DNA from: Metapseudomonas sp043392685
GTDB lineage: Bacteria > Pseudomonadota > Gammaproteobacteria > Pseudomonadales > Pseudomonadaceae
Length of the DNA stretch: 64,000 bases
Reading direction: 5' to 3' (one strand)
NCBI GenBank assembly: GCA_043392685.1
Contig: JBHZGM010000027.1
Made by a program: the position numbers and the translations under genes. The notes under the pieces are model-generated. The model saw nothing but the letters and a program-made list of their open reading frames with translations. It was not told the origin of the DNA and did no database searches. Below, piece by piece: positions 15,674 through 23,733 of the stretch. Numbering within the stretch: the first letter of the stretch is position 1; each line of letters opens with the position of its first letter.

Positions 15674-16375
15674 ATGGGACTGGAGTCAAGGGCTGACGCA
15701 CGGGTGCGCTACGAGTTCCGCTTTCCGGATGACCGCCTCTGGGTCCATGAGGTGGATCTGGCCGGGGCGGGGGGGCGCGTGGAGAACGGACCGGAGTGGG
15801 CGCGGCTGGACTTTCAGCAGTGCAGCCATTGCCCGCTGAATGCCGCACAGGTACGGGATTGCCCCTTTGCGCTGGCGCTGGCGCGGCCGGTGGAGGTGCT
15901 GGCGCGCTCGCCATCCTATGAGCAAGTGCAGGTGGCGGTGTTCTGGCGGGACCGGGAAATCCGCCAGAAGACCACCCTGCAGAGGGCCCTGGGGTCGCTG
16001 CTCGGTCTGCTCGGGGCCACCAGCGGTTGTCCCCATACGCGGATGCTGCGGGCGATGGCCTGGTTCCACTGGCCGTTCAGCACTTCGGCTGAAACCCTGT
16101 ATCGCTCGCTGGGCACTTACCTGCTGGGCCAGCATCTGCGCCGCCAGCGTGGCCTGGAACCTGACTGGGACATGGACGGGCTACGTGAGCTGTACCGCAA
16201 CCTGCGCCTGGTCAACCTGGGAATTGCCGGCCGCCTGCGTGCCGCCGCTGAAGAGGATTCCAGCCTCAACGGGCTGATTCTGCTGGACCTGCTTGCAGCC
16301 GACACCCTGTATTCGCTGGACAGCTACGAGGGTGAGCTGGACGGGTTCTTCGCGGAGTATTTCGAGGAGGGGTGA
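15674..16375 (+). CDS. Conserved hypothetical protein with a Cys cluster
   Basis: A 233-residue protein I cannot assign. Near residue 55 it has a C-x2-C-x8-C arrangement (CSHCPLNAAQVRDCPF), which could bind a metal. The C-terminal two thirds are predicted helical (RALGSLLGLLGATSGCPHTRML, LRRQRGLEPDWDMDGL) and end in an acidic tail (ELDGFFAEYFEEG). It is transcribed away from the signalling operon and towards apt. There is no signal peptide or clear membrane helix, so it is probably cytoplasmic. Confidence 0.75.
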   Translation: MGLESRADARVRYEFRFPDDRLWVHEVDLAGAGGRVENGPEWARLDFQQCSHCPLNAAQVRDCPFALALARPVEVLARSPSYEQVQVAVFWRDREIRQKTTLQRALGSLLGLLGATSGCPHTRMLRAMAWFHWPFSTSAETLYRSLGTYLLGQHLRRQRGLEPDWDMDGLRELYRNLRLVNLGIAGRLRAAAEEDSSLNGLILLDLLAADTLYSLDSYEGELDGFFAEYFEEG

Positions 16376-16437
16376 AACCAGGTGCAGGGGCCTTGCTGCG
16401 GTCGGGGCGGGCCCGCCTGTACGGACCCGCGCGCCGG

Positions 16438-16986
16438 TCAACGCTCGTCGAGGGCGAAGGCGGTGAGGGCGAAGGTGGGGATGCCGGCGTCGGCCAGGCG
16501 CTCGGAGCCGCCCAGTTCGGGCAGGTCGATGATGGCAGCGGCTTCGTACACGCTGGCGCCCATGCGGCGGACCAGGCGGGTCGCGGCCAGCAGGGTGCCG
16601 CCGGTGGCGATCAGGTCATCGAAGATCAGCACCTTGTCGCCGTCGCACAGGCTGTCGCTGTGCACTTCGAGGAAGGCTTCGCCGTACTCGGTCTGGTAGG
16701 GTTCGGAGAGCACCTCGGCCGGCAGCTTGCCCTGCTTGCGGAACAGCACCAGGGGCTTGTTGAGTTCGTAGGCGATGATCGAGCCGATCAGGAATCCGCG
16801 GGCGTCCATGGCGCCGATGTGGCTGAAGTCGGCCTCGACGTAACGCTGGATGAAGCTGTCGGCCACCAGGCGCAGGGCACGGGGCGACTGGAACAGCGGA
16901 GTGATGTCGCGGAATACCACGCCGGGCTTGGGAAAATCCGGGACCGGGCGGATCAGTGTCTTGATGGAGAAGTCGTCGAAGATCAT
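16438..16986 (-). CDS. apt: Adenine phosphoribosyltransferase
   Basis: A 182-residue enzyme, full length for the family. It makes AMP from adenine and PRPP (purine salvage, cytosol). Visible hallmarks are PVPDFPKPGVVFRDITPL at the N-terminus, GAMDARGFLIG, the lid segment RKQGKLP, and the PRPP-binding motif VLIFDDLIATGGTL (about residues 116-130). It lies 66 bases downstream of anr on the same strand. A GC-rich hairpin sits in that gap, so co-transcription with anr is possible but may be attenuated. Confidence 0.97.
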   Translation of the reverse strand: MIFDDFSIKTLIRPVPDFPKPGVVFRDITPLFQSPRALRLVADSFIQRYVEADFSHIGAMDARGFLIGSIIAYELNKPLVLFRKQGKLPAEVLSEPYQTEYGEAFLEVHSDSLCDGDKVLIFDDLIATGGTLLAATRLVRRMGASVYEAAAIIDLPELGGSERLADAGIPTFALTAFALDER

Positions 16987-17021
16987 CGCTGGTGTCTGAG
17001 AAAAAGGGCGGGTGGAACGGG

Positions 17022-17048
17022 CGAGCCCGCCGGGGCGGCGGGTTCGCG
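17022..17048 (-). terminator. Possible weak terminator or attenuator between anr and apt
   Basis: On the minus strand GCGAACCCGCC pairs with GGCGGGCTCGC (one G-U pair) around a five-base loop. The T-run (TTTTTCTC) comes only about 13 bases after the stem, so efficiency is uncertain. It may also simply be a processing site. Confidence 0.35.
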
Positions 17049-17052
17049 AGGA

Positions 17053-17787
17053 TCAGCTGTCGATGCTGCCGCCAGCCATGGCGCAGAGTTCGATGGGGTC
17101 GAGGATGTGCACTTCCTTGCCTTCGGCTGCGATCAGATTGGCCTGCTGGAACCGGGTGAACACACGGGAAACGGTTTCCACTGCCAGGCCCAGATAGTTG
17201 CCGATTTCGTTGCGCGACATGGCCAGGCGGAACTGGTTGGCGGAGAAGCCACGGGCACGGAAGCGTGCCGAGAGGTTGACCAGGAAGGTGGCGATGCGCT
17301 CGTCGGCGGTCTTCTTGGACAGGAGCAGCATCATCTGCTGGTCGTCGCGGATTTCACGGCTCATCACGCGCATCAGCTGGCGGCGCAGCTGCGGCAGCTG
17401 GACCGAAAGCTCATCGAGGCGCTCGAAGGGAATTTCGCATACCGAGGTGGTTTCCAGGGCTTGGGCGGAAACCGGGTAGAGCTCGGTATCCATGCCGGAC
17501 AGGCCCACCAGCTCGCTGGGCAGGTGGAAGCCGGTGATCTGTTCTTCGCCGGTGTCGGTGACGGTGAAGGTCTTGAGGGCGCCGGAGCGCACGGCGAAGA
17601 CGGAGCCGAAGGCATCCCCCTGACGGAACAGGAGTTCGCCCTTCTTCAGCGGGCGGCCGCGTTTGACGATTTCGTCCAGCGCGTCCATGTCCTCCATGTT
17701 CAGCGACAGAGGAAGGCAAAGGGCGGCAAGACTGCAGTCCTTGCAGTGGGCTTGGGGTACGTTGCGCACCTTGATGATCTCGGACAT
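17053..17787 (-). CDS. anr: Anaerobic transcriptional regulator Anr (FNR family)
   Basis: A 244-residue CRP/FNR regulator that senses oxygen through a [4Fe-4S] cluster and activates low-oxygen genes such as hemN and ccoN2. Cluster ligands are visible as Cys15, Cys18 and Cys24 (CKDCSLAALC) plus Cys117 (SVCEIP). The cyclic-nucleotide-like fold is followed by a dimer helix and the helix-turn-helix SRNEIGNYLGLAVETVSRVF, whose ETVSR matches FNR-type recognition of TTGAT-N4-ATCAA. The start MSEIIKV is preferred over an upstream ATG because AGGAAC precedes it and the length equals known Anr. Two perfect target boxes lie in this window. Confidence 0.97.
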   Translation of the reverse strand: MSEIIKVRNVPQAHCKDCSLAALCLPLSLNMEDMDALDEIVKRGRPLKKGELLFRQGDAFGSVFAVRSGALKTFTVTDTGEEQITGFHLPSELVGLSGMDTELYPVSAQALETTSVCEIPFERLDELSVQLPQLRRQLMRVMSREIRDDQQMMLLLSKKTADERIATFLVNLSARFRARGFSANQFRLAMSRNEIGNYLGLAVETVSRVFTRFQQANLIAAEGKEVHILDPIELCAMAGGSIDS

Positions 17788-17934
17788 GGGCAGTTCCTTG
17801 CTGGACAAACACACAATGCCCGTAAGGTTAACGCAGGGTGTATGTAACAGCCAGAGAAAGCCTGTTCGACTTAGTGCTCAAGTATGGCCGGTACAGGCCG
17901 ATATCCGAGGCGAAATTCGGGCAAGGAGCAGCCT

Positions 17935-18384
17935 ATGTTGCGGGTGGATACCAACAGCATGATTGCCGGCGTGGCCGACGCGGTGCGGCGACAGGTCGCA
18001 CGCCGGGAAGGTGAACCGGTAGACACCGGTGCCGTGCGCCAGGGCATACGTGTCAGCCTGTCGGACCTGGGTAAGCCCGGCAGGGCTCAGAAGAATGACG
18101 ACATCGAGAAAAGCAGCCTGCCGGACGGCATCAAGGAGCTGCTGAAGATGATCCGCGAGCTCAAGGCGCAGATTGCGGAGCGCCGAGCGGAGCTGGAAGC
18201 CATCGCGAGCGACCGGAGCCTCGATGACGAGACTCGCAGCCAGCGCATGGAGGGCCTGCGCAATCAGCTCGTGTCTCTGCAGAGCGCCTTGAGCTGCGCC
18301 AATCTCAATCTGGCCAAGCTGGTTCGCGAATCCGGCCTCAGCGACGAGCAGGCCGTGGAACTCAACCAGTTGCTCGCCGCCTGA
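17935..18384 (+). CDS. Conserved hypothetical coiled-coil protein
   Basis: A 149-residue protein divergent from anr and convergent with hemN (7-base gap). The start MLRVDTNSM has AAGGAG eight bases before it; an in-frame ATG 51 bases upstream lacks a site. Residues 60-120 form a predicted coiled coil (IKELLKMIRELKAQIAERRAELEAI). There are no membrane segments and the family is not recognised. Its place beside anr suggests only a neighbourhood link. Confidence 0.8.
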   Translation: MLRVDTNSMIAGVADAVRRQVARREGEPVDTGAVRQGIRVSLSDLGKPGRAQKNDDIEKSSLPDGIKELLKMIRELKAQIAERRAELEAIASDRSLDDETRSQRMEGLRNQLVSLQSALSCANLNLAKLVRESGLSDEQAVELNQLLAA

Positions 18385-18391
18385 GGCGGGT

Positions 18392-19774
18392 TCAGATGAC
18401 GCGGGAGAATCGCTGCTGGTTCTGCTCCGCGAGGTAGCTGTCGAACAGCATGCACAGCGAACGTACCAGCAGGCGGCCGGTGGGAAGGACGTCTATCCGC
18501 TCGTCGCTGAGGGCGATCAGACGATCCCGGTGCATTTGTTGGAGTTGCGGCCAGATTTCGTCGAAATAGCCTCTGAATTCGATGTTGAAGCGGGATTCGA
18601 TAGTGCTGAAATCCAGTTCGAACTCGCAGATCAGTTGCTGGATGACTGCGCGCCGGATGCGGTCATCCTCTTCACAGATCAGCCCCCGGCTGGTGGCCAG
18701 CAGGTTCTGTTCCAGGGCGCTCTGGTAGTCATTGAGCTGCACCGTGTTCTGGCAGTAGAGGTCGCCGATCTGGCTGATGGCGGATACCCCCAGGCCGATC
18801 AGGTCGCAATGGCCGTGGGTGGTGTAGCCCTGGAAATTGCGCTGCAGGCGGCCGTCTTCCTGGGCGATGGCCAGTTCGTCGTCCGGCAGGGCGAAGTGGT
18901 CCATGCCGATGTAGCGATAACCTGCGGCGCTCAACTGCTCGATGCTGCGCTGGAGCATTTCCAGCTTCTGCCCGGGACTGGGCAGGTCCTCGCTGCGAAT
19001 CCTCCGCTGCGGCAGGAAGCGCTCTGGCAGGTGGGCGTAGTTGAATACCGAGAGCCGGTCCGGCTGCAGGGCGATCACCTCGTCAACGGTGCGGGCGAAA
19101 CTGTCCGGGGTCTGCTTGGGCAGGCCGTAGATCAGGTCGATGTTCAATGAACGGTATTGCAGGGTGCGTGCGGCTTCGACGATGGCGCGGGTCTCTTCGA
19201 GGCTCTGCATGCGGTTGACGGCGCGCTGCACGGCCGGGTCGAGGTCCTGCACGCCTAGGCTGACGCGATTGAAGCCCAGATCGCGAAGCAGGCCCATGGT
19301 GGACCAGTCGGCCTCCCGTGGGTCGATCTCTATGCCGTAGTCACCGGAGTCGTCGTCCAGCAGGTTGAAGTGCTTGCGCAGGTGCGTCATCAGCCGGCGC
19401 AGTTCGTCGTGGCTGAGGAAGGTCGGAGTGCCGCCGCCGAAGTGCAGCTGTTCGACCTTCTGCTGCGGGTCGAGATGGCAGGCGATCAGCTCGACTTCCC
19501 GTTCCAGGCGCTCCAGGTAGGGCAGGGCACGGCCACGGTCCTTGGTGATGACCTTGTTGCAGGCGCAGTAGTAGCAGATGTTCGCGCAGAACGGCATATG
19601 CACATAGAGGGACAGCGGGCGACGCGCCTTGCGGCTTTCACGCAGGGCATGGAGCAGGTCGAAGGACGTGACCTTGTCATTGAACTGCACTGCGGTGGGA
19701 TAGGAGGTATAGCGGGGGCCTGGGGTGTCGTAGCGGCGGATCAGGCCGGTGTCCCAGCGAATGTTGTCTAGCAT
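18392..19774 (-). CDS. hemN: Oxygen-independent coproporphyrinogen III dehydrogenase
   Basis: A 460-residue radical-SAM enzyme that decarboxylates coproporphyrinogen III to protoporphyrinogen IX without oxygen (haem synthesis, cytosol). The cluster motif C-x3-C-x2-C is at Cys63, Cys67 and Cys70 (FCANICYYCAC). The SAM-contact region HFGGGTPTFLS follows, with the HemN-type IDPRE and GYRYIGMDHFALPDD blocks. Full length. It is preceded at 63 bases by a perfect Anr box, fitting induction under low oxygen, when haem for the cbb3 oxidases is needed. Confidence 0.97.
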   Translation of the reverse strand: MLDNIRWDTGLIRRYDTPGPRYTSYPTAVQFNDKVTSFDLLHALRESRKARRPLSLYVHMPFCANICYYCACNKVITKDRGRALPYLERLEREVELIACHLDPQQKVEQLHFGGGTPTFLSHDELRRLMTHLRKHFNLLDDDSGDYGIEIDPREADWSTMGLLRDLGFNRVSLGVQDLDPAVQRAVNRMQSLEETRAIVEAARTLQYRSLNIDLIYGLPKQTPDSFARTVDEVIALQPDRLSVFNYAHLPERFLPQRRIRSEDLPSPGQKLEMLQRSIEQLSAAGYRYIGMDHFALPDDELAIAQEDGRLQRNFQGYTTHGHCDLIGLGVSAISQIGDLYCQNTVQLNDYQSALEQNLLATSRGLICEEDDRIRRAVIQQLICEFELDFSTIESRFNIEFRGYFDEIWPQLQQMHRDRLIALSDERIDVLPTGRLLVRSLCMLFDSYLAEQNQQRFSRVI

Positions 19775-19836
19775 GCGGGGGTCCCCGGTTTGGCTGTGAG
19801 TGCCAGGGAGTCTATGGGGCCCCCGTCAGGGCTGTC

Positions 19837-19850
19837 TTGATTTGCATCAA
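19837..19850. promoter_or_regulatory. Anr/FNR box upstream of hemN
   Basis: TTGATTTGCATCAA is a perfect match to TTGAT-N4-ATCAA. It is centred about 69 bases before the hemN start codon and within 7 bases of the 3' end of the DsbD-like gene, so it can serve only hemN on this strand. Confidence 0.92.
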
Positions 19851-19856
19851 GAGCAT

Positions 19857-20576
19857 TCAATGGCTGTGCTGGTGCCCGCTGCTGGCAGTGCTGCCGTGTC
19901 CCATCAACCAGCTCTGGTGCGGGCCGGGCAGGGTCCACAGGCCGAAGAGGATAACCAGCAGGCCGCCGGCGATTCGCACGCCGCGTTTGCGCAGCAGCGC
20001 GGTCAGGCGTTCTGCGGCCAGGCCGGTGGCGATCAGGACCGGCAGCGTACCGATACCGAAGGCCAGCATCAGCAGCGCGCTGTCCGTCGCCGACCCCTGG
20101 CTGGCGGACCAGAGCAGGGTGCTGTAGACCAGGCCGCAAGGCAGCCAGCCCCAGAGTCCGCCCAGTAGCAGCGCGCGGGGCAGGGTGGACACTGGCAGCA
20201 GCTTGCGCGCCACCGGCTGGATGTGGCGCCAGAGGCCACGGCCAAGGGCTTCGATGCGGGTCAGGCCGCTCCACCAGCCGGCCAGGTAGAGGCCCATGCA
20301 GATCAGCAGCAGGGCTGCCACCACCCGCAGGGCCATGGCGGCCGGGCTGCTGGCGATGGCCCAGCCGGCGAGGCCGATGAGCAGGCCGGCGATGGCGTAG
20401 CTGAGGATGCGGCCGAGGTTGTAGGCCAGCAGCAGGCGCAGGCGGCGGGCGCGCTGTTCAGGCGGGATGGCCAGGGTGAGGGCGCCCATCAGGCCGCCGC
20501 ACATGCCCAGGCAGTGGCCGCCGCCAAGCAGGCCGAGGATGAGCGCGGAGAGCAGCAGGGGAGCGAGTTCAGCCAC
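19857..20576 (-). CDS. DsbD/TauE-SafE-like membrane protein of the cbb3 assembly cluster
   Basis: A 239-residue integral membrane protein with about six helices. It opens with the signature GGGHCLGMCGGLMGALTLA, whose paired Cys are typical of the DsbD_2-type family annotated as sulfite exporter or urease-accessory-like, and ends in a His-rich tail (GHQHSH). It overlaps ccoS by eight bases (start at 20576, ccoS ends at 20569). Genes of this type often follow ccoS in Pseudomonas. A role in copper or thiol handling during oxidase assembly is inferred, not shown. Confidence 0.85.
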   Translation of the reverse strand: MAELAPLLLSALILGLLGGGHCLGMCGGLMGALTLAIPPEQRARRLRLLLAYNLGRILSYAIAGLLIGLAGWAIASSPAAMALRVVAALLLICMGLYLAGWWSGLTRIEALGRGLWRHIQPVARKLLPVSTLPRALLLGGLWGWLPCGLVYSTLLWSASQGSATDSALLMLAFGIGTLPVLIATGLAAERLTALLRKRGVRIAGGLLVILFGLWTLPGPHQSWLMGHGSTASSGHQHSH

Positions 20577-20790
20577 GGGGCTTGTCCTGCTCGTCCGTCT
20601 TGTCCTCGTCCCTGCCCTCGGCTTCGGCTATGCCGGCCTGGTGCTTGGGATCTTCGTCGTCGAAGAGAATGCTGTGGGCCGGGCTGTCCAGGTCGTCGTA
20701 CTGGCCGCTGTCCACGGCCCAGAAGAACAGCCAGATGGCGAAACCGACCAGGCCGATGGCGACCGGAATCAGTACGTAAAGCGCTGGCAT
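20569..20790 (-). CDS. ccoS: cbb3 oxidase maturation protein CcoS
   Basis: A 73-residue protein: one N-terminal membrane helix (LYVLIPVAIGLVGFAIWLFFW) followed by WAVDSGQYDDLDSPAHSIL, the family hallmark, and an acidic tail. CcoS is needed for cofactor insertion into CcoN. It lies 24 bases after ccoI and overlaps the DsbD-like gene. Its acidic extension (EAEGRDEDKTDEQ) is longer than the minimal CcoS. Confidence 0.95.
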   Translation of the reverse strand: MPALYVLIPVAIGLVGFAIWLFFWAVDSGQYDDLDSPAHSILFDDEDPKHQAGIAEAEGRDEDKTDEQDKPRG

Positions 20791-20814
20791 CAGGGACTCC
20801 GATTGATAGGGGGA

Positions 20815-23214
20815 TCAGGTGCGGGCCAGGCGCAGGGCGTTGAGCACCACCAGCAGCGAGCTGACCGACATGCCGAACGCCGCCCAGAGCGGGGTGATCC
20901 AGCCCAGGGCGGCAAAAGGCAGCACCAGACCATTGTACAGGGTCGCCCAGGTCAGGTTCTCGATGATGATGCGCCGGGTCCGGCGGGCCAGGGAGAACGC
21001 CTGCGCCAGGCTTTCCAGTCGATTCGACAGCAACACGGCGTCGGCGCTGGTCTTGGCCAGGTCGGTCGCGCTACCCATGGCGACGCTGATATCGGCGCCG
21101 GCCAGTACTGGTACGTCGTTGACCCCGTCTCCCAGCATCAGGACCTTGTGGCCCTTCTGGTGGAGTTGGCGGAGCACTTCCAGCTTGGCATCCGGAGTGA
21201 GGCCGCCGCGGGCGTCGTCGATACCGAGTTGACGAGCGATACCGGCGACCATGGGCGAGCTGTCGCCGGATAGCAGCAGGAGCTTCCAGCCCTGCTCGCG
21301 GCAGGCGTCGAGCAGCGCAGGGGCGTCTTCGCGCAGGCGGTCATCGAGGACGAACCAGGCCAGTGGTCCCTGTTCATCGCCCAGAAGCAGCCATTGACCC
21401 TGGTCGCCGGGGATTTCCGGTGCCGTCTTGCCGCAAAGCTCGGCAACGAAGCCGGGCTGGCCGATGCGCAGGTGTCGTTCGCCAACACGACCTTCCAGCC
21501 CGCGGCCAGGCACGCTTTCCACCCGATCGGCAGCTTGCGGTGCTCGGCCGAAGGCACGGGCGATAGGGTGTTCCGAGCGGTTCTCGAGGGCTGCGGCCAG
21601 TCCCAGGCAGGTATCGCGATCCAAGGCGCCCAGGGGATGGATGGCGCTCAGGGTCAGGCGGCCTTCGGTGAGGGTGCCGGTCTTGTCGAAGATCACCGTG
21701 TCGATCTGGTTCAGCCCCTCCAGCACATGGCCGCGGGTGAGCAGCAGGCCGAGCTTGTGCAGGCTGCCGGTCGCTGTGGTCAGGGCAGTGGGCGTGGCCA
21801 GGGCCAGGGCACAGGGGCAGGTGGCGACCAGCAGCGACAGTACGACCCAGAAGGCACGGTCAGGGTCGATCTGCCACCAGAGGATGCCGACGATGGCGGC
21901 TGCGCCGAGGACGAGCAGGAGGAACCACTGGGCCACCTTGTCCGCCACTTCTGCCAGGCGCGGCTTGTCCGCCTGGGCACGCTCCAGCAGGCGGACGATG
22001 GCGGAAAGGCGGGTATCGTCGCCCAGGGCCTGGACTTTTATGGTCAGCGGCCCTTCGACGTTGAGGGTGCCGGCGGTGACGGCATCGCCTTCGCCGCGAG
22101 CGTGGGGCAGGTATTCGCCGGTCAGCAGCGATTCGTCGACGCTGGACTGGCCGGAGAGGATCGTCCCGTCTGCCGGCAGCAACGAGCCCGGCGGTATCAG
22201 GACGCGGTCGCCGATTTTCAGCTCGCTGAGCAGGATGCGTTCGCTGTTCCCCTTGGTGTCCAGGCGCAGGCAGGACGCGGGCAGCAGGTTGACCAGTTGT
22301 GCAGTGGCCGCGGCGGTGCGTTCGCGGGCGCGACGTTCCAGGTAGCGGCCCGCCAGGAGGAACAGGGCGAACATGCCCACGGCGTCGAAATACAGTTCGC
22401 CCACGCCGGTGACCGTGGACCAGATACCAGCGACGTAGGCGCCGCCGATGGCCAGGGAGACGGAAACGTCCATGGTCAGGTGGCGGGTACGCAGGTCGCG
22501 CAGGGCGCCCCGGAAGAACTGCCCGCAGCAGTAGAAGACTATGGGGGTGGTGAGGAACAGGCTGACCCAGCGCAGGATGGTATCCAGCTCGGGTGACAGG
22601 TCGATGTTGAACTCCGGCCAGGTGGCCATGGCAGCCATCATCACCTGCATCCAGAGCAGGCCGGCGACGCCGAGCTGGCGCATGGCGCGGCGGTTCTCGC
22701 TGCCCAGGCGCTCGGCGGCTTCATCCGCCTTGTAGGGATGGCCGGCGTAACCGATCTTGCGCAGCTCCTTGAGCAACTGGCTCAGCGGAATCTGGCTGTC
22801 GGACCAGCGCACCTGCAGGCGATGGTTGGACAGGTTGAGGCTGGCTTCGGCAACCCCCGGCAGGGTTTTCAGGTGTTTCTCGATCAGCCAGCCGCAGGCG
22901 GCGCAGCTGATGCCTTCGATCAACAGGCAGGTTTCGCTCAGTTCGCCCTGATGCTGGACGAACGGCTGCTGGACTTCGGCGCGGTCGTAGAGCGCCAGCT
23001 CGTCGGGCAGTTCGCGGGGCAGGGCGTCGGGGTTGGGGGCGGTGTCGCTGCGGTGGCGGTAGTAGTTCTCCAGGCCGCCCTCGACTATGGCCTCGGCCAC
23101 TGCCTGGCACCCCGGACAGCACATGGCCCGCGTCTCACCCAGCACGCGGGCCTCGAAATGGCTGCCGGCGGGAACCGGCAGACCGCAGTGGTAACAGGAG
23201 AGTGGTGCCGTCAT
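20815..23214 (-). CDS. ccoI: Copper-exporting P-type ATPase for cbb3 assembly
   Basis: A P1B-type ATPase of about 799 residues that supplies copper to the CcoN active site from the membrane. The N-terminus has CYHCG and MCCPGC, then a heavy-metal domain with GISCAACGWL (about residue 107). The membrane metal site is CPCAL, the phosphorylation site DKTGTL, and the hinge GDGVNDVPVL. The start at 23214 puts CYHCG near the N-terminus, as in relatives, and avoids overlap with ccoH; a start at 23244 would add ten residues and cannot be excluded. Part of ccoGHIS. Confidence 0.95.
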   Translation of the reverse strand: MTAPLSCYHCGLPVPAGSHFEARVLGETRAMCCPGCQAVAEAIVEGGLENYYRHRSDTAPNPDALPRELPDELALYDRAEVQQPFVQHQGELSETCLLIEGISCAACGWLIEKHLKTLPGVAEASLNLSNHRLQVRWSDSQIPLSQLLKELRKIGYAGHPYKADEAAERLGSENRRAMRQLGVAGLLWMQVMMAAMATWPEFNIDLSPELDTILRWVSLFLTTPIVFYCCGQFFRGALRDLRTRHLTMDVSVSLAIGGAYVAGIWSTVTGVGELYFDAVGMFALFLLAGRYLERRARERTAAATAQLVNLLPASCLRLDTKGNSERILLSELKIGDRVLIPPGSLLPADGTILSGQSSVDESLLTGEYLPHARGEGDAVTAGTLNVEGPLTIKVQALGDDTRLSAIVRLLERAQADKPRLAEVADKVAQWFLLLVLGAAAIVGILWWQIDPDRAFWVVLSLLVATCPCALALATPTALTTATGSLHKLGLLLTRGHVLEGLNQIDTVIFDKTGTLTEGRLTLSAIHPLGALDRDTCLGLAAALENRSEHPIARAFGRAPQAADRVESVPGRGLEGRVGERHLRIGQPGFVAELCGKTAPEIPGDQGQWLLLGDEQGPLAWFVLDDRLREDAPALLDACREQGWKLLLLSGDSSPMVAGIARQLGIDDARGGLTPDAKLEVLRQLHQKGHKVLMLGDGVNDVPVLAGADISVAMGSATDLAKTSADAVLLSNRLESLAQAFSLARRTRRIIIENLTWATLYNGLVLPFAALGWITPLWAAFGMSVSSLLVVLNALRLART

Positions 23215-23221
23215 CGGGCGC

Positions 23222-23719
23222 TTATTCGCCGAGGCGGATGACACTGCCCTGATCCAGGGTTTCTTCCTCGAACAGGCGCCAGTCCTGGCCCTGTTCCTGG
23301 CCGATCAGCTCGACGAAGCGACGACCGCTGACGGAGTCCTGCAGGTGACCACGGTAACGGCCGTCGGCCTGGGGCTGGAGGACGATGCGGCGGTCCTTCT
23401 CCGGCTGGGTGGGGGAGAGCAGGCTCAGCACCAGTTGTTGCGGGCGGCTCTCACCCACCAGTTCCAGGTCGATTTCGCCATTGGCCTCATTCACCTGCAG
23501 GCTGGCCTGCATGCCGAGCTGTTTGGCCAGGTTCTCGCGCTCCAGCGAGGTGTTGATGCCCTTGCCGACTTCGTAATAGTTGTCGGCCACCAGGCTCGGC
23601 GGGTTCCTGCTGGCAATCACCAGCATGGTGGTGCCCAGCACCACGGAGGTGCCGAGGATGCCGAGGATGAACCAGGGCCAGGGTTGCTTGTACCAGCGGC
23701 TGGGAGTTTCGGACTGCAT
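23222..23719 (-). CDS. ccoH: cbb3 assembly protein CcoH (FixH family)
   Basis: A 165-residue protein with a single N-terminal membrane helix (WPWFILGILGTSVVLGTTMLVIA) and a periplasmic FixH-type domain (ADNYYEVGKGINTSLERE). It stabilises the oxidase during assembly. It sits 14 bases after ccoG and just before ccoI in the usual order. Confidence 0.93.
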   Translation of the reverse strand: MQSETPSRWYKQPWPWFILGILGTSVVLGTTMLVIASRNPPSLVADNYYEVGKGINTSLERENLAKQLGMQASLQVNEANGEIDLELVGESRPQQLVLSLLSPTQPEKDRRIVLQPQADGRYRGHLQDSVSGRRFVELIGQEQGQDWRLFEEETLDQGSVIRLGE

Positions 23720-23733
23720 GGGGCTTCCGTTTG

